DNA from: Psychrobacter sp. Cmf 22.2
GTDB taxonomy: Bacteria > Pseudomonadota > Gammaproteobacteria > Pseudomonadales > Moraxellaceae
Reading direction: 5' to 3'
DNA length: 64,000 nucleotides
NCBI RefSeq assembly: GCF_001921745.1
Contig: NZ_MRYA01000003.1
Location: 62,001-126,000 of the forward strand
The notes beneath the pieces were generated by a model. The model saw only the letters and a program-made list of their open reading frames with translations, searched no databases and was not told the DNA's origin. The position numbers and the translations under genes are program-made. Below are positions 17,285 to 30,064 of this stretch, in pieces (position 1 is the stretch's first letter; every line of letters begins with the position of its first letter).

Positions 17285-18460
17285 ATGCAATTATCGATTA
17301 ATCGAGAGTCGTTACTAAAAGCTATTAATTTAATCGCCAAGGCTGCTGACAAGCGTCATAACATGGTGATCTTAGGTAATATAAAGCTGCAGTTGTCTGA
17401 GTCTGAGCTTGTTTTGACCGCGTCTGATTTAGAAGTAGAGCTGACATCGACATTGAGATTGCCTACAGGTGCTTGTATTGAAGCGGGGACAACGACATTA
17501 CCGGCAACCAAATTAAAAGAGATTTGCAAGTCTTTGCCCACTCAAGCACAGGTAAACCTTACTACCCAGGTAAACGAGCGCTGCTTACTAACTAGTGGCA
17601 AGAGCCGTTTTACTTTGGGTACTTTGCCTAGTGAAGATTATCCAAGCTTAGGCAACCCAGAAAACATCACGCCATTGACGATCAGTCGCAGTCGTCTGAC
17701 TGATTTGATCCATAAGACTCAGTTTGCAATGGCAATCCAAGACGTACGCTATTATTTAACTGGCATGTTATTTGATGTCTCACAGCAGCAGCTGACGACG
17801 GTTGCGACCGATGGGCATAGATTGGCTTTAGCACGTAGTGTGATCGATGTCAGTAGCGATTTGAATATGCAAGCCATTTTACCACGTAAAGCTGTCATTG
17901 AGCTTGAGCGTTTGGCTTCTGAGCTTGGTAAAATGCTGGGCGATAAAGACAATCCGGTGACCTTAAGTTTTGGTCGTGAATTTTTGCAAGTCAGTTTGCC
18001 TTTTGGTGAGGTGGATAGTACAGGGCAGGTCAGTCAAGATCTAATGGTGACTTTTACCGCGCGTTTGATTGATGGTAAGTTTCCCGACTATCGCCGCGTT
18101 ATGCCAAGTAACACTGACAAATTGGCCTTGTTTAATCAAGAAAAAATGACGGAAGTACTGCGCCGTGTTGCAATCTTAAGTAATGAAAAATCTCGCGGAG
18201 TGGTGTTCAACTTTGCTAGTGACGGTATGGTAGAAGTCCGCGCCAACAACGCTGAGCAAGATGAAGCTGTTGAGATGATACAAGCTAAGTATCAAGGTGA
18301 GCCTATGGAGTTGTCATTTAACGCCGCTTATCTACAAGATGTGCTAGGTGTTATTCAAGGTGATTTGCAAATGCATATGAGCCAATCAAACGCTTCTGTA
18401 CTGGTCAATCAGCTAAATGATGACTTCCATCAGTATGTGATTATGCCAATGCGTATATAG
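17285..18460 (+). CDS. dnaN: DNA polymerase III beta sliding clamp
   Basis: Ring-shaped processivity clamp for the replicative polymerase. The start MQLSINRESLLKAINLI, the three repeated clamp domains, and the C-terminus ending YVIMPMRI are characteristic. The 391 aa length is slightly above the usual ~366-380. It follows dnaA in the conserved order but after a 322 bp gap, so it may use its own promoter. Confidence 0.97.
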   Translation: MQLSINRESLLKAINLIAKAADKRHNMVILGNIKLQLSESELVLTASDLEVELTSTLRLPTGACIEAGTTTLPATKLKEICKSLPTQAQVNLTTQVNERCLLTSGKSRFTLGTLPSEDYPSLGNPENITPLTISRSRLTDLIHKTQFAMAIQDVRYYLTGMLFDVSQQQLTTVATDGHRLALARSVIDVSSDLNMQAILPRKAVIELERLASELGKMLGDKDNPVTLSFGREFLQVSLPFGEVDSTGQVSQDLMVTFTARLIDGKFPDYRRVMPSNTDKLALFNQEKMTEVLRRVAILSNEKSRGVVFNFASDGMVEVRANNAEQDEAVEMIQAKYQGEPMELSFNAAYLQDVLGVIQGDLQMHMSQSNASVLVNQLNDDFHQYVIMPMRI

Positions 18461-18657
18461 TGTTCGCGGTTTATCAACATTAAAAATAACGTGCATATGG
18501 TTTTTGATGGTGTTATTGAGGTTGTTTTTTGACAATTTGGATCAAAAGCAGCCTTTGTAAGTTCTAAACCTTTAACTTGAGTTAACTCTTAAAATCTTTA
18601 TTTTCACAAACTTTTATCTGTTTGTGTAAACATTTTTAATAGGCGGCTGTCGCTATT

Positions 18658-19869
18658 ATGATTGAACGTCTACAAGTCTCATATTTGCGTAACTTATCTC
18701 AAGTTGACCTGTCTTCTGCCGCTTGTAATGTCATCATCGGTGTCAATGGTAGCGGCAAAACTTCACTACTTGAAGCAATATTTTTATTATCAAGAGGTAA
18801 AAGCTTTCGTCATCATCAGCCCAAACGTTATATTCAGCATCATAAAGACAGTACTACTGTACATGCTAGGCTAACTGATAACAGTACATTAGCTATTCAA
18901 AAGCAAGCCGATGCGACGACATTATTACGCCTTAATCAAACCACTGTCTATAATCAAAGTATCCTCACTGAGCAACTACCGACACTCCTGATCGATCCCT
19001 CGAGTATGGATATGTTAGAGCAGGGTAGTGCCAGTCGACGGCAATTACTAGACTGGTTAGTGTTTCACATGAAACAGGGTTTTCATCCGCAGTGGGTTGC
19101 TTATCAAAGACTTTTAAAACAGCGCAATAGTTTATTAAAAAAGACGAATCATTTATCACATGTTCAGCTTGCAGAGCTAAGATCTTGGGATAAAGGACTT
19201 GGTAACCACGCTGCGCTTATTCACCATTATCGTGAGCAAGTATTTACCGAATGGCAGCCTTACTTTGCTAAAAGTATTGCACAACTACTACCTGCCTATG
19301 CTGAGCAGTTAAGCCTAAGTTATAATGCTGGTTATGATACAAGTATGGGACTTGACGTGCAGCTTAATGAGCGTCTAGAACAGGATCTACAGTTAGGATA
19401 CACTCGTATCGGCAACCATCGTGCTGATATTCATGTACATTGGCGCTCTAGTGATTCTACAGAATCCAAAAGTACTGATAAAAAGGTAGATGTCGCTTTA
19501 AGAGATGAGTTAAACCACAAGTTGCCGATTTTGAAAGAACAGGCAGCCAATGTCTTATCTCGCGGTGAAAAGAAGCTTTTGATTACTGCATTGCGTTTGT
19601 CTCAATTGCCTTTGCTACTTAATAATGAGATGGTCACAAAATTACCTAATAGCGACATCCAAACGAGAATGACTCCTGTCGTACTTTTAGATGATATTAC
19701 GGCAGAATTGGACAGTAGAGCGATAAAAATATTACTAACAACTTTAGCGCGCCTACCTTGTCAAGTATTTATGACCAGTCTAACTGATGATGTTGTACCC
19801 CTAGTTGAAGAATTATGGTCAAACCCTAAAACGTTTCATGTGAAACATGGTCAGATCTATTTGACTTAG
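18658..19869 (+). CDS. recF: DNA replication and repair protein RecF
   Basis: SMC-like ATPase that helps load RecA at gaps. It has Walker A GVNGSGKTS (28-36), the signature VLSRGEKKLL and Walker B VVLLDDITAELD. The 403 aa length is above the typical ~360, with polar insertions near residues 265-280 and 320-345. Two parS-like 16-mers are embedded, encoding FHMKQ and the near-terminal FHVKH. It lies 197 bp after dnaN. Confidence 0.95.
   Translation: MIERLQVSYLRNLSQVDLSSAACNVIIGVNGSGKTSLLEAIFLLSRGKSFRHHQPKRYIQHHKDSTTVHARLTDNSTLAIQKQADATTLLRLNQTTVYNQSILTEQLPTLLIDPSSMDMLEQGSASRRQLLDWLVFHMKQGFHPQWVAYQRLLKQRNSLLKKTNHLSHVQLAELRSWDKGLGNHAALIHHYREQVFTEWQPYFAKSIAQLLPAYAEQLSLSYNAGYDTSMGLDVQLNERLEQDLQLGYTRIGNHRADIHVHWRSSDSTESKSTDKKVDVALRDELNHKLPILKEQAANVLSRGEKKLLITALRLSQLPLLLNNEMVTKLPNSDIQTRMTPVVLLDDITAELDSRAIKILLTTLARLPCQVFMTSLTDDVVPLVEELWSNPKTFHVKHGQIYLT
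19061..19076. promoter_or_regulatory. parS-like site inside recF (first)
   Basis: TGTTTCACATGAAACA, one mismatch from the parS consensus. It is the closest good site on the right side of oriC (about 3.8 kb away). Confidence 0.6.
19832..19847. promoter_or_regulatory. parS-like site at the end of recF (second)
   Basis: CGTTTCATGTGAAACA, two mismatches from the parS consensus, within the last 13 codons of recF. Confidence 0.5.
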
Positions 19870-22975
<3,106 letters not shown>

Positions 22976-23000
22976 GGTTTAGCTTTTACGTTAAGTATAA

Positions 23001-23034
23001 AATACCGCCTTGTCTTCCAAGACGGTATTTTTTT
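23001..23034 (+). terminator. Terminator after gyrB
   Basis: AATACCG ... CGGTATT stem with an inner CTTG/CAAG extension and TCTTC loop, followed by seven T. A parS-like site starts 12 bp downstream. Confidence 0.85.
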
Positions 23035-23045
23035 AATAATATATT

Positions 23046-23061
23046 TGTTTCACGTGAAACT
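23046..23061. promoter_or_regulatory. parS-like site between gyrB and mntP
   Basis: TGTTTCACGTGAAACT, a single terminal mismatch from the parS consensus, intergenic. Confidence 0.75.
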
Positions 23062-23122
23062 TCATTTAACACCTTTTAATACCTTTGCTATATTTTGAAC
23101 TAATGCATAACTGGATAATAAA

Positions 23123-23731
23123 ATGATTGAAGTGGTACTACTGGCTATCGCTTTGGCGATGGATGCGTTTGCGGTCTCTATAGGACTGGGCGCTAAATCG
23201 CAAAAACAAAGCCGTCAATATATAGGGCGACTGGCTGTCTACGCTGCCTTATATTTTGGGATTGCACAAGGGATGATGCCGGTTATTGGTTATTTGCTGG
23301 GTGCAGCTTTATTAGGCTGGCTTGCCGCTGCTGCTCCTTGGATCGGTGGTTTTACTCTTATTGGGCTGGGCGGCAAGATGCTCTATGAGGTGTTTTTGGG
23401 TAGTAAGGAGGCTATCGCAGATCAACAGCTTGATATAAGTAATAATGCCACTTTAGTAAGAGATAACGCAGAAAAATATATCAATCACCGCACCATGTTT
23501 ACCCTCGCGATTGCCACCAGTATCGATGCTATGGCGGCTGGTTTTACTTTAAACCTACTCGCACTTAATGCGTGGCTTGCTTGTGTGATCATCGCGATTG
23601 TCACGGCTGTCTTTAGCGCAGTGGGCATCTATTTGGGCAAAAAATCAGGTACGTATCTTGAAGATAAAGCAGAAGCACTCGGCGGCATCGTATTGGTTTT
23701 GATTGGGCTCAAAATCATGTTTTTTAGCTAA
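23123..23731 (+). CDS. mntP: Manganese efflux pump MntP
   Basis: Six-helix inner-membrane Mn2+ exporter. It shows the two related helix motifs [17 protein letters not shown] (about 6-22) and [16 protein letters not shown] (about 127-142), whose aspartates are conserved in the family. Length 202 aa is close to the usual ~190. No manganese riboswitch was recognised in the short upstream gap, which instead carries the gyrB terminator and a parS-like site. Confidence 0.93.
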   Translation: MIEVVLLAIALAMDAFAVSIGLGAKSQKQSRQYIGRLAVYAALYFGIAQGMMPVIGYLLGAALLGWLAAAAPWIGGFTLIGLGGKMLYEVFLGSKEAIADQQLDISNNATLVRDNAEKYINHRTMFTLAIATSIDAMAAGFTLNLLALNAWLACVIIAIVTAVFSAVGIYLGKKSGTYLEDKAEALGGIVLVLIGLKIMFFS

Positions 23732-23757
23732 ATAGAGACGTTATTTTATGTTCAAAT

Positions 23758-23790
23758 AAAAAGCCGCTATAAATCTTTATAGAGGCTTTT
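23758..23790 (+). terminator. Terminator after mntP
   Basis: AAAAGCC/GGCTTTT outer stem with CTATAAA/TTATAG inner pairing and a TCT-type loop. It ends two bases before the next parS-like site. Confidence 0.8.
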
Positions 23791-23791
23791 C

Positions 23792-23807
23792 TGTTCCACG
23801 TGAAACT
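23792..23807. promoter_or_regulatory. parS-like site between mntP and rlmF
   Basis: TGTTCCACGTGAAACT, one mismatch from TGTTNCACGTGAAACA, between two convergent genes. Confidence 0.75.
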
Positions 23808-23830
23808 CTGACAAGACGTTTCGGCAATGA

Positions 23831-24853
23831 TTACGCTTCGTCAGTATCAAAACGCCATGCTAAGACACGGGTGTTTTTTTGACCCTGACTCATCTCAATA
23901 ATGCGCATTTGCGCGACATTTAATTGTTTTAACAGCATCTGCAGTGGCTTTACGTTTTCAGACTTTGAGACTAAACTGGTAAACCAACCAACATGCTCAG
24001 CATAGTTTTGGCTCTCTTTTATCATATTACTCAAAAAAGCAATCTCACCACCTTCAGACCACAATTCTTTATGTTGACCGCCAAAGTTAAGGTTTTGCGC
24101 GGCATTACCTGACTTTGTAGAGTGACGACTGATTTGCGCGCTTTCGTTTTTGCCGCGGTGTCTTTGCAGATTGTGCTGTTTGCGGCTATTTGCTTGCAAG
24201 GCTTCATCTAAGGAGGCATGAAAGGGCGGATTACAAACCACCACATCAAAGTAGTCTTGACGTCCAATGATGTTTTTAAAAATATACTTAGGCTCAGGTT
24301 GTAGTTTGACCTTAATTGCGCCTTTTAGCTTTGGATTGGCCTCGCAAATTAATGCAGCGGTATTTACCGAAATAGAGTCAATGTCGCTTGCAGTAAAGCG
24401 CCAGCCATAACTTTGACTGCCAATGATAGGGTAGATGGCGCTGGCACCGGTGCCGATATCGAGTGCATGAATTTCTTTGCCTGTTGGCGGTGTATTATCT
24501 GCATTGATATGACTGGTTTGCGCTAACAGGTCAGCAATATAGTGGATATAATCGGCGCGCCCAGGGATAGGGGGGCACAAATAACCTTCTGGAATGTCCC
24601 AAAACTTGACACCATAATAATGGGCCAATAGCGCTTGATTGAGCACCCGTACCGCCTGATGATCCGAAAAATTAATCGTCGGCTCACCCTTAGGATTGGT
24701 GATCGTATGCTTAGCAAGCTCAGGTAAAGCGCGGGTCAATAGCGTAAAGTCGTAGCGACCTTGGTGCGGGTTGCGCGGGTGGAGCTTACCAAGTTTTTTG
24801 GCAGTCGCAGGTGCGCGGTTTCGGTGTTTATTAGTGTTTGGTCTACTGGTCAT
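23831..24853 (-). CDS. rlmF: 23S rRNA (adenine-1618-N6) methyltransferase RlmF
   Basis: SAM-dependent methyltransferase that makes m6A1618 in 23S rRNA. The SAM motif is [12 protein letters not shown] (about 127-138) and the catalytic N6-adenine motif is [10 protein letters not shown], near residue 205. Other family features are [12 protein letters not shown] near the N-terminus and [13 protein letters not shown] [10 protein letters not shown] near residue 290. Length 340 aa is a little above the E. coli 308 because of a basic N-terminal tail and a loop after NPPF. It converges with mntP. Confidence 0.93.
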   Translation of the reverse strand: MTSRPNTNKHRNRAPATAKKLGKLHPRNPHQGRYDFTLLTRALPELAKHTITNPKGEPTINFSDHQAVRVLNQALLAHYYGVKFWDIPEGYLCPPIPGRADYIHYIADLLAQTSHINADNTPPTGKEIHALDIGTGASAIYPIIGSQSYGWRFTASDIDSISVNTAALICEANPKLKGAIKVKLQPEPKYIFKNIIGRQDYFDVVVCNPPFHASLDEALQANSRKQHNLQRHRGKNESAQISRHSTKSGNAAQNLNFGGQHKELWSEGGEIAFLSNMIKESQNYAEHVGWFTSLVSKSENVKPLQMLLKQLNVAQMRIIEMSQGQKNTRVLAWRFDTDEA

Positions 24854-24917
24854 AGTATGGGCTTTGAAGTTTGAATATAACTGCTCAGTTTAGCAGATTT
24901 TGCGAGTAGCGAATGTC

Positions 24918-25598
24918 TTATCGGCTACGTAAAATGAGGTTTAACCCTAATATTATCATCGCGCTACCTAAGATACGGTTTATCCAGTGCTCAATACGTC
25001 CAAAACGACGTAGAATAGCAGGAATAGAGAGCAGCATCACCACAGCGCTAAACCACGCCATCTGCAGCACCATCATCCATACACCGTAGATAGAAAGTTG
25101 CCAAAGCGGAATATCGGGTGATAATACTAAAGTAAATATAGCGACGAAATACACCGGCGCTTTGGGGTTAAACACATTACAAAAAAAGCCACGACGGAGC
25201 GTAGCAAGGGTTGAGTCGTCTTTGAAGACGTCTTGCGTTGAATGCTGGATAGATTTTTGCTGGATGTTCTTTTGATGAGAAGCGTCTATGGCTAAGTCAG
25301 AGGCAGGCTTTGGTTTGGCCCCAATACCTTGCCAACCAAGATAAATCAGATAACCACCGCCCAACCATTTAATGGCGGTCAATAACGGCTGCGAATGGGC
25401 GATCACTGCTGCTAGTCCCAATACGGAATAAACAATATGCACCGCAAGACCGATTGTAATGCCTAAACTGCAAAGCAGTCCAGTACGCCGTCCTTTGGTT
25501 AAGGTTTCACGTGAAACTAAGACAAAGTCAGGTCCTGGTGAGGCGGCTGCCAGCAGATGTACGCTAGTGATAAGCAAAAATCCATGCCAAAATTCCAT
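24918..25598 (-). CDS. LysE/RhtB family amino-acid exporter
   Basis: Inner-membrane exporter of the RhtB/LysE superfamily, which usually exports homoserine, threonine, leucine or other amino acids; the substrate cannot be told. The N-terminal motif AAASPGPDFVLVSRETLTKGRRTGLLCSLG is split here as AAASPGPDFVLVSR plus GLLCSLGITIGLAVH, both typical. About six membrane helices are predicted. A polar cytosolic loop (residues ~97-125) is Gln/Lys-rich and longer than usual. It is 64 bp downstream of nothing in its own direction and lies upstream of rlmF by 64 bp, so the two may be co-transcribed. A parS-like site encodes VSRET. Confidence 0.88.
   Translation of the reverse strand: MEFWHGFLLITSVHLLAAASPGPDFVLVSRETLTKGRRTGLLCSLGITIGLAVHIVYSVLGLAAVIAHSQPLLTAIKWLGGGYLIYLGWQGIGAKPKPASDLAIDASHQKNIQQKSIQHSTQDVFKDDSTLATLRRGFFCNVFNPKAPVYFVAIFTLVLSPDIPLWQLSIYGVWMMVLQMAWFSAVVMLLSIPAILRRFGRIEHWINRILGSAMIILGLNLILRSR
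25503..25518. promoter_or_regulatory. parS-like site inside the LysE/RhtB gene
   Basis: GGTTTCACGTGAAACT, matching the 14-base palindromic core of parS exactly, with mismatches only at the two outer positions. Confidence 0.65.
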
Positions 25599-25762
25599 AA
25601 AATGCTCTGATTAACGTCCTAGTTTGGATAATGGTTGCATTAATCGTAAATCAGGTCAACCACTATCAATACGGAGGACGCTACGCGTTGTCACTTGTGT
25701 AAGAGTGCAGAGATGTCTATATTAAAAGCACACGTGCCGGATTAATAAAAAAGGATAAGACT

Positions 25763-26581
25763 ATGACGACGGAACATAATCACCGTACAAACAATCACCA
25801 CACAAGCAATCGCATTACTTACAAAATCGACGACACTATCTGTCTTATCGGACTCAATCGTGCGGATAAGCGCAATGCCTTTGACAGTCATATGATCAAA
25901 CAGCTCTCCCAAGCGCTCACTCATTACGAAAATGACGATAATCTACGCTGTGCGTTGATATTCGCGTATGGTGAGCACTTTACCGCAGGCCTTGATTTGA
26001 TGGAGCTACAAGATAAATGGGACAAAGGCGCGTTTGAGTTTAATGACGATGAGATCGACCCGTGGGGCATCGGTGGTAAACTGCGCAGCAAGCCCGTCGT
26101 CGTCGCAGTACAAGGTACTTGCTTTACCGCTGGCATTGAGCTAATGCTAAACAGTGATGTGGTTATCGCAAGTGATAACTGCAACTTTGCACAAATGGAA
26201 GTGCAGCGCGGTATCATGCCGTTTGGCGGGGCAACCGTAAGATTTGTCGCAGCGGCAGGCTGGCAGAAGGCTATGCCGTATCTACTGACGGGTAAAAACT
26301 TTGACGCGCAAACTGCCGATAGACTAAATTTAGTTAGCGAAGTGGTGACAAATGGTGAAGAATACCAGCGGGCGTTCACTATCGCCCAAGAGATATGCAA
26401 AGCCGCACCACTTGGTGTACAAGGTCTGTTGTCCTCAGCGCAAGATGCCAGTCGAAGTGGCGCCGCTGCGGCATTAGCCAATATTCATAGTTATCTGCCG
26501 GATTTGTTCCATTCAGAAGATGCTCGCGAGGGTGCAATGGCGATGGTCGAGAGAAGGGATGCTGAGTTTAAAGGGCGCTAA
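25763..26581 (+). CDS. Crotonase / enoyl-CoA hydratase family protein
   Basis: Acyl-CoA-binding crotonase-fold enzyme (272 aa). The fold signature is LNRADKRNAF, the oxyanion-hole segment AYGEHFTAGLDLME and the second one VAVQGTCFTAGIELMLNSD. The residues usual for hydratase glutamates are not both obvious (GIMPFGGATVRF replaces the typical segment), so the precise reaction (hydratase, isomerase or other) is left open. The N-terminus (first ~20 residues) is His/Asn/Thr-rich. It is followed by an AEC transporter after 102 bp. Confidence 0.88.
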   Translation: MTTEHNHRTNNHHTSNRITYKIDDTICLIGLNRADKRNAFDSHMIKQLSQALTHYENDDNLRCALIFAYGEHFTAGLDLMELQDKWDKGAFEFNDDEIDPWGIGGKLRSKPVVVAVQGTCFTAGIELMLNSDVVIASDNCNFAQMEVQRGIMPFGGATVRFVAAAGWQKAMPYLLTGKNFDAQTADRLNLVSEVVTNGEEYQRAFTIAQEICKAAPLGVQGLLSSAQDASRSGAAAALANIHSYLPDLFHSEDAREGAMAMVERRDAEFKGR

Positions 26582-26683
26582 AGAAAAAGGTTAGAGTTTA
26601 AGTTTATTTTCATCTTAAAAATAATCGACTATATCAATATCAATGCTTACCTGTATCAATGCCTATAAGGGGCAATCATTACT

Positions 26684-27631
26684 ATGTTAGACATCATTAA
26701 CATTACTGCCCCTATTTTTATTCTCATTGCTCTTGGCTACTTGAGTGTCCGCCTCAAGGTCGTTGATCCCAAGCATGCTAAGGGCATGGGTAGTCTGGTA
26801 ATGAATGTTGCGCTACCTGCACTGATGTTTAATGCTATCGCAGACATGCCTTTTCAACAAGTTATACGGCCGTATTATCTATTTACCTACGCTTTGGGCT
26901 CGGTCATGGCTTTTGTGATCGGTATCGTGCTGACCAAAATGATCTGGCGACAAGATAATGTCTCTGCGGCGCTCAACTCTACGGCGCTATCGTTCTCTAA
27001 CAGCGCCTTTATCGGCTATGCAGTCGTCGCCATGGTGGTCGGATCTGACAAAGCTGCCAGCTACTTGTCTATGGGCGTCCTCATCGAAAACCTGATAATC
27101 CTGCCGATGCTGTTTATCATGGCTGATATCAATCCCACTTCCAATAAGTCTTTAGCCAGTGTGCTGCTCGGTATTGGCAAAAACTTTACTCGTAATCCGC
27201 TGATCATTGCTTTAGTGGTCAGCGTGATCTTTTCTATCTTTAGTCTGCCTATACCGCAAGTGGTCGCTCAAACTGCGCAAATACTTACTGGCGCGGCGGC
27301 TCCTGTTGCGCTGTTTGTGATCGGTATGAGCCTGTATGGGCTGGAGCTTAAAGGCGATTTACCAAAAATCACTACGGTCGGCTTGGGTAAGCTGATACTA
27401 CACCCGCTTATGATACTACTCGCCATAACCCTAATCCCGGGCGGGACGCTAGAAGGTAAGTATGTGGCGATGCTGTTTGCTGCCGCGCCGACATTTTCGA
27501 CCATCGCTATCATCGGGCAGTATTATGGCTTAGTCAATCGTATGTCGGCTATCGTCATCGTCTCTACCATCGGCTCGTTCTTTAGTATGAGTGCGGTGCT
27601 GATTCATTGGCAGATGACAGTTGGGTTTTAG
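26684..27631 (+). CDS. AEC family transporter (auxin efflux carrier-type)
   Basis: Membrane transporter of about ten helices in two five-helix halves. MLDIINITAPIFILIALGYLSVRLK at the N-terminus, SFSNSAFIGYAV near residue 103 and AAAPVALFVIGMSLYG near residue 205 are typical of AEC permeases. Related proteins carry malonate, malate or other organic anions; the substrate is unknown here. Length 315 aa is normal. It may be co-transcribed with the crotonase gene. Confidence 0.88.
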   Translation: MLDIINITAPIFILIALGYLSVRLKVVDPKHAKGMGSLVMNVALPALMFNAIADMPFQQVIRPYYLFTYALGSVMAFVIGIVLTKMIWRQDNVSAALNSTALSFSNSAFIGYAVVAMVVGSDKAASYLSMGVLIENLIILPMLFIMADINPTSNKSLASVLLGIGKNFTRNPLIIALVVSVIFSIFSLPIPQVVAQTAQILTGAAAPVALFVIGMSLYGLELKGDLPKITTVGLGKLILHPLMILLAITLIPGGTLEGKYVAMLFAAAPTFSTIAIIGQYYGLVNRMSAIVIVSTIGSFFSMSAVLIHWQMTVGF

Positions 27632-27795
27632 ACTCTAGGGCATAATAGCGATAACTGAGAGAAGAGAACTGAATCTAAGGTATTGAAGCTTTATACTTAC
27701 AGCAGTAACTAAGTATTATTTAAAGAGTTTAAAGCTATAAGATATACAACTAATTCTAAATAAACCTGACTACTAATTGAGCTTTTTTAGTTATC

Positions 27796-27818
27796 AAAAA
27801 ACCCCGCAATCGCGAGGT
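27796..27818 (-). terminator. Terminator after the YadA-type adhesin gene
   Basis: Minus-strand stem ACCTCGC / GCGGGGT with a 4-base loop followed by TTTTTT. It lies 40 bp past the adhesin stop codon. Confidence 0.8.
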
Positions 27819-27857
27819 CTTCTTAATTTTAGGTGATTTAATTAAGACTAATTATGT

Positions 27858-28904
27858 CTACCAAGCAAAAGTGACCCCACCACGTGCGCCAACTTTGCCC
27901 GTATCAAGACCAACACCAGCACCAGCTGAGATGGTCGTGCTGTCATTGAGTCTGCCTGCAAAAGACGTGCTTAGTGCTGAGCCACCGCTATAATAACCCG
28001 TGCCAATTGTCATCGCGTAGCGCTTATCCGAAGGAATGACTGGCGTCTCAAACGACAGTGCCATAGCGATACCGTCTTCCGCTTCATCTAAGCGATCTTC
28101 ATGACGGTTGTACTCGCTGCGCAAATCGTTAAGTTGTCTAGACGTTGCTAGTGAATCTACGCTGACACTACTAGTGCCTAAAGTGCCGTTGGCATCGGTG
28201 GTGACGATGTTGGTATTGCCTGTTTGTGAGGCTGTACTTGCTTGCAGCTGACCTGCGCCGCCCAGCGTGATCTGATTGTCGTTTGCCGCGGAGGCTTGGT
28301 TACCGATAGCGATACTGTTTAAGCCGCCTGCGGTTGCCGCTTCACCAACTGCTGTAGAGCGAACACCCGTTGCTGAAGCTAAGTGACCGAATGCTTGAGC
28401 GCGCTCAGCGCTTGCAGTTGACTGCCAACCTACCGCGGTAGCACCTGCTTGAGTTGCCTGAGCTTGAGCACCGAGGGCAGTTGAAGATGTGCCAGAAGCA
28501 GTCGTCTGACGTACACCACTTCTGTCTCCGCCAATTGCAACCCCGTCAAGACCTGAAGCTACTGAGTTATTACCGATAGCGATAGCGTTGTCTGACTCAG
28601 CGCTAGCCGCTTCACCAACCGCAGTTGAACGTAGACCAGTCGCAGATGCTAAATGACCGAATGCTTGGGCACGTTCACCAGTCGCTTCAGATTGCCAACC
28701 TACTGAGGTAGAACCTAATCCTGCTGAGTTTGCTTGACCACCGACAGCAGTAGCGGAGTTATTACCTGCGTTGGCTTGGTTACCGACGGCGACCGTATCG
28801 TTATCACCACCAGCGGTTGCCGCTTCACCAACTGCCGTAGAGCGTACGCCGTTTGCCTGAGCCAAATGACCGAATGCTTGAGCGCGCTCAGCGTTTGCTC
28901 CCGA
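27858..28904 (-). pseudogene. YadA-like trimeric autotransporter adhesin, C-terminal part after in-frame stop
   Basis: Continuation of the adhesin reading frame after the amber codon at 28905-28907. An internal ATG at 28863-28865 opens an ORF of 335 aa but lacks a signal peptide. It contains YadA head repeats (modules such as GWQSEATGERAQAFGHLASATG and STAVGEAA). A short neck/stalk follows (SRQLNDLRSEYNRHEDRLDE), then the ~75-residue YadA anchor barrel ending GVTFAW with the C-terminal aromatic needed for outer-membrane insertion. The anchor looks intact, so the frame was functional until recently or the stop is suppressed or an error. Confidence 0.85.
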
Positions 28905-29486
28905 CTACCAACCAATAGCAGTTGCACCAGGACCGGTAGCCACTGATTCGCCACCAACTGCTGTGGTTGAGTTACCCTGAGCACTGGCGCCAGCACCAAT
29001 TGCTACAGCGTCATTACCATTGGCATTTGAGCCGACACCGTCTTCGTCCAAGGTTCCGTCATCATTTACGTCGTTGTTACCGCCAATAGCGATTGCACCA
29101 TTACCTGTAGCAGTTGCATCTTCACCGACAGCGACTGATTGAACACCGATTGCGGAGGTCTGGTGTCCTAGCGCTGTTGAGCGATTTCCTTGAGTGATAG
29201 CCTGCCAACCGACGGCAGTTGCACCAGGACCGGTAGCAGCTGATTCACCGCCCACAGCAGTAGTGGAATTGCCAGTTGCAGTCGAGTCTGTACCGACAGC
29301 GAGAGCATCTACGCCCGTTGCAGTAGCATTAACACCGCACTCTAGAGCAGTTGGGTCACCAGCATTTTGATTACAATCTGCAGTTGCATCAGCTGAGGCA
29401 GAAACTGATATCAGTGTTGCCGCGGCAATAGCTAGGGTGAGGGTGCTGATTTTAAGTGCTGAGCATGGTAGAAAATCCGTTTTCAT
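28905..29486 (-). pseudogene. YadA-like adhesin, N-terminal part with signal peptide, ends at amber codon
   Basis: Starts at the ATG complementary to 29484-29486 (MKTDFLPCSALK), preceded by an AAGGAT ribosome binding site; the ORF can be extended upstream by 9 codons but without support. A signal peptide runs to about residue 31 (SVSASADA). YadA head repeats of the GxxATAVG type follow and reach AIGW, then TAG. In the other modules this position is Gln (GWQS), so a single CAG-to-TAG change explains the break, and the frame continues directly in the downstream part (27858-28904). Intact, it would be about 541 residues: a surface adhesin whose three chains form a left-handed beta-roll head. Confidence 0.85.
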
Positions 29487-30064
29487 AATGCTATATCCTT
29501 TTAAAAAAGCCATCTTGGCTTATTAGGTGGTTTGGTTAGGTAGTAACAAAAGTTGTACTGCTCGCGGTACTGAATCACTCCGATAATAAAGATAAGAATA
29601 ATATATTCATATTTTCCCATATAAATATATTATTAATTTATAGCAATAACTCAACCAATGCTAGTTTTTTATTCTAAAAAATATCTAAGTTAATCAATAG
29701 TTAACCAATGCTAAATAGTTTATGAAAATTTGGTTTCTCTGTATAAATAGAATGACGATACTGTCAATTTGAATAGAGTTAATAATGACATGGTGACTAT
29801 GAGGTAATGACAAAAATCTGTAGTCTGTATTTATTTAATTAGAGTCTGTTGAACATTCATGGCTATTTTCTATTTTTGTTTTATTTATGAGATGTTCGAG
29901 AAGTTCATAGTTGAAAAGTATAGTATTGAGTTTAGAAAGAAGTTTTTTTAAAAAAGCTTGTAATCCATTATTTTATGTCAAAAAAACCTCGCCATAGCGA
30001 GGTTTCACGACCTTATCGAGTATGATTGGTTATATCTGCACCAGCATTGATAACTTGTCTATGA
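29487..30064. other. Upstream region of adhesin gene 1 and 3' region of gene 2
   Basis: A 578 bp AT-rich gap. Bases 29487-29730 align with the region upstream of the second YadA-head gene (30890-31110), sharing AAAAAAGCCA near the start codon, GGTAGTAACA / GGTAATAACA, and AATAACTCAACCAATGCTAG versus AATAACTCAACTAATGCTAG. This indicates a duplicated promoter/leader. The left-over part holds the terminator of gene 2. No anchor-domain remnant of gene 2 was found here. Confidence 0.6.
29978..30005 (-). terminator. Terminator after the second YadA-head gene
   Basis: AAACCTCGC / GCGAGGTTT perfect 9-bp stem (29984-29992, 29997-30005), loop TATG on the minus strand, followed by TTTT. Confidence 0.85.

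Noticed and set aside
17161..17352. Small minus-strand ORF between dnaA and dnaN
   Set aside because: It is formed by the repeat element and the antisense of dnaN; no ribosome binding site and no similarity.
25924..26481. Minus-strand ORF of 185 codons opposite the crotonase gene
   Set aside because: Fully overlaps a well-supported crotonase and resembles no family.
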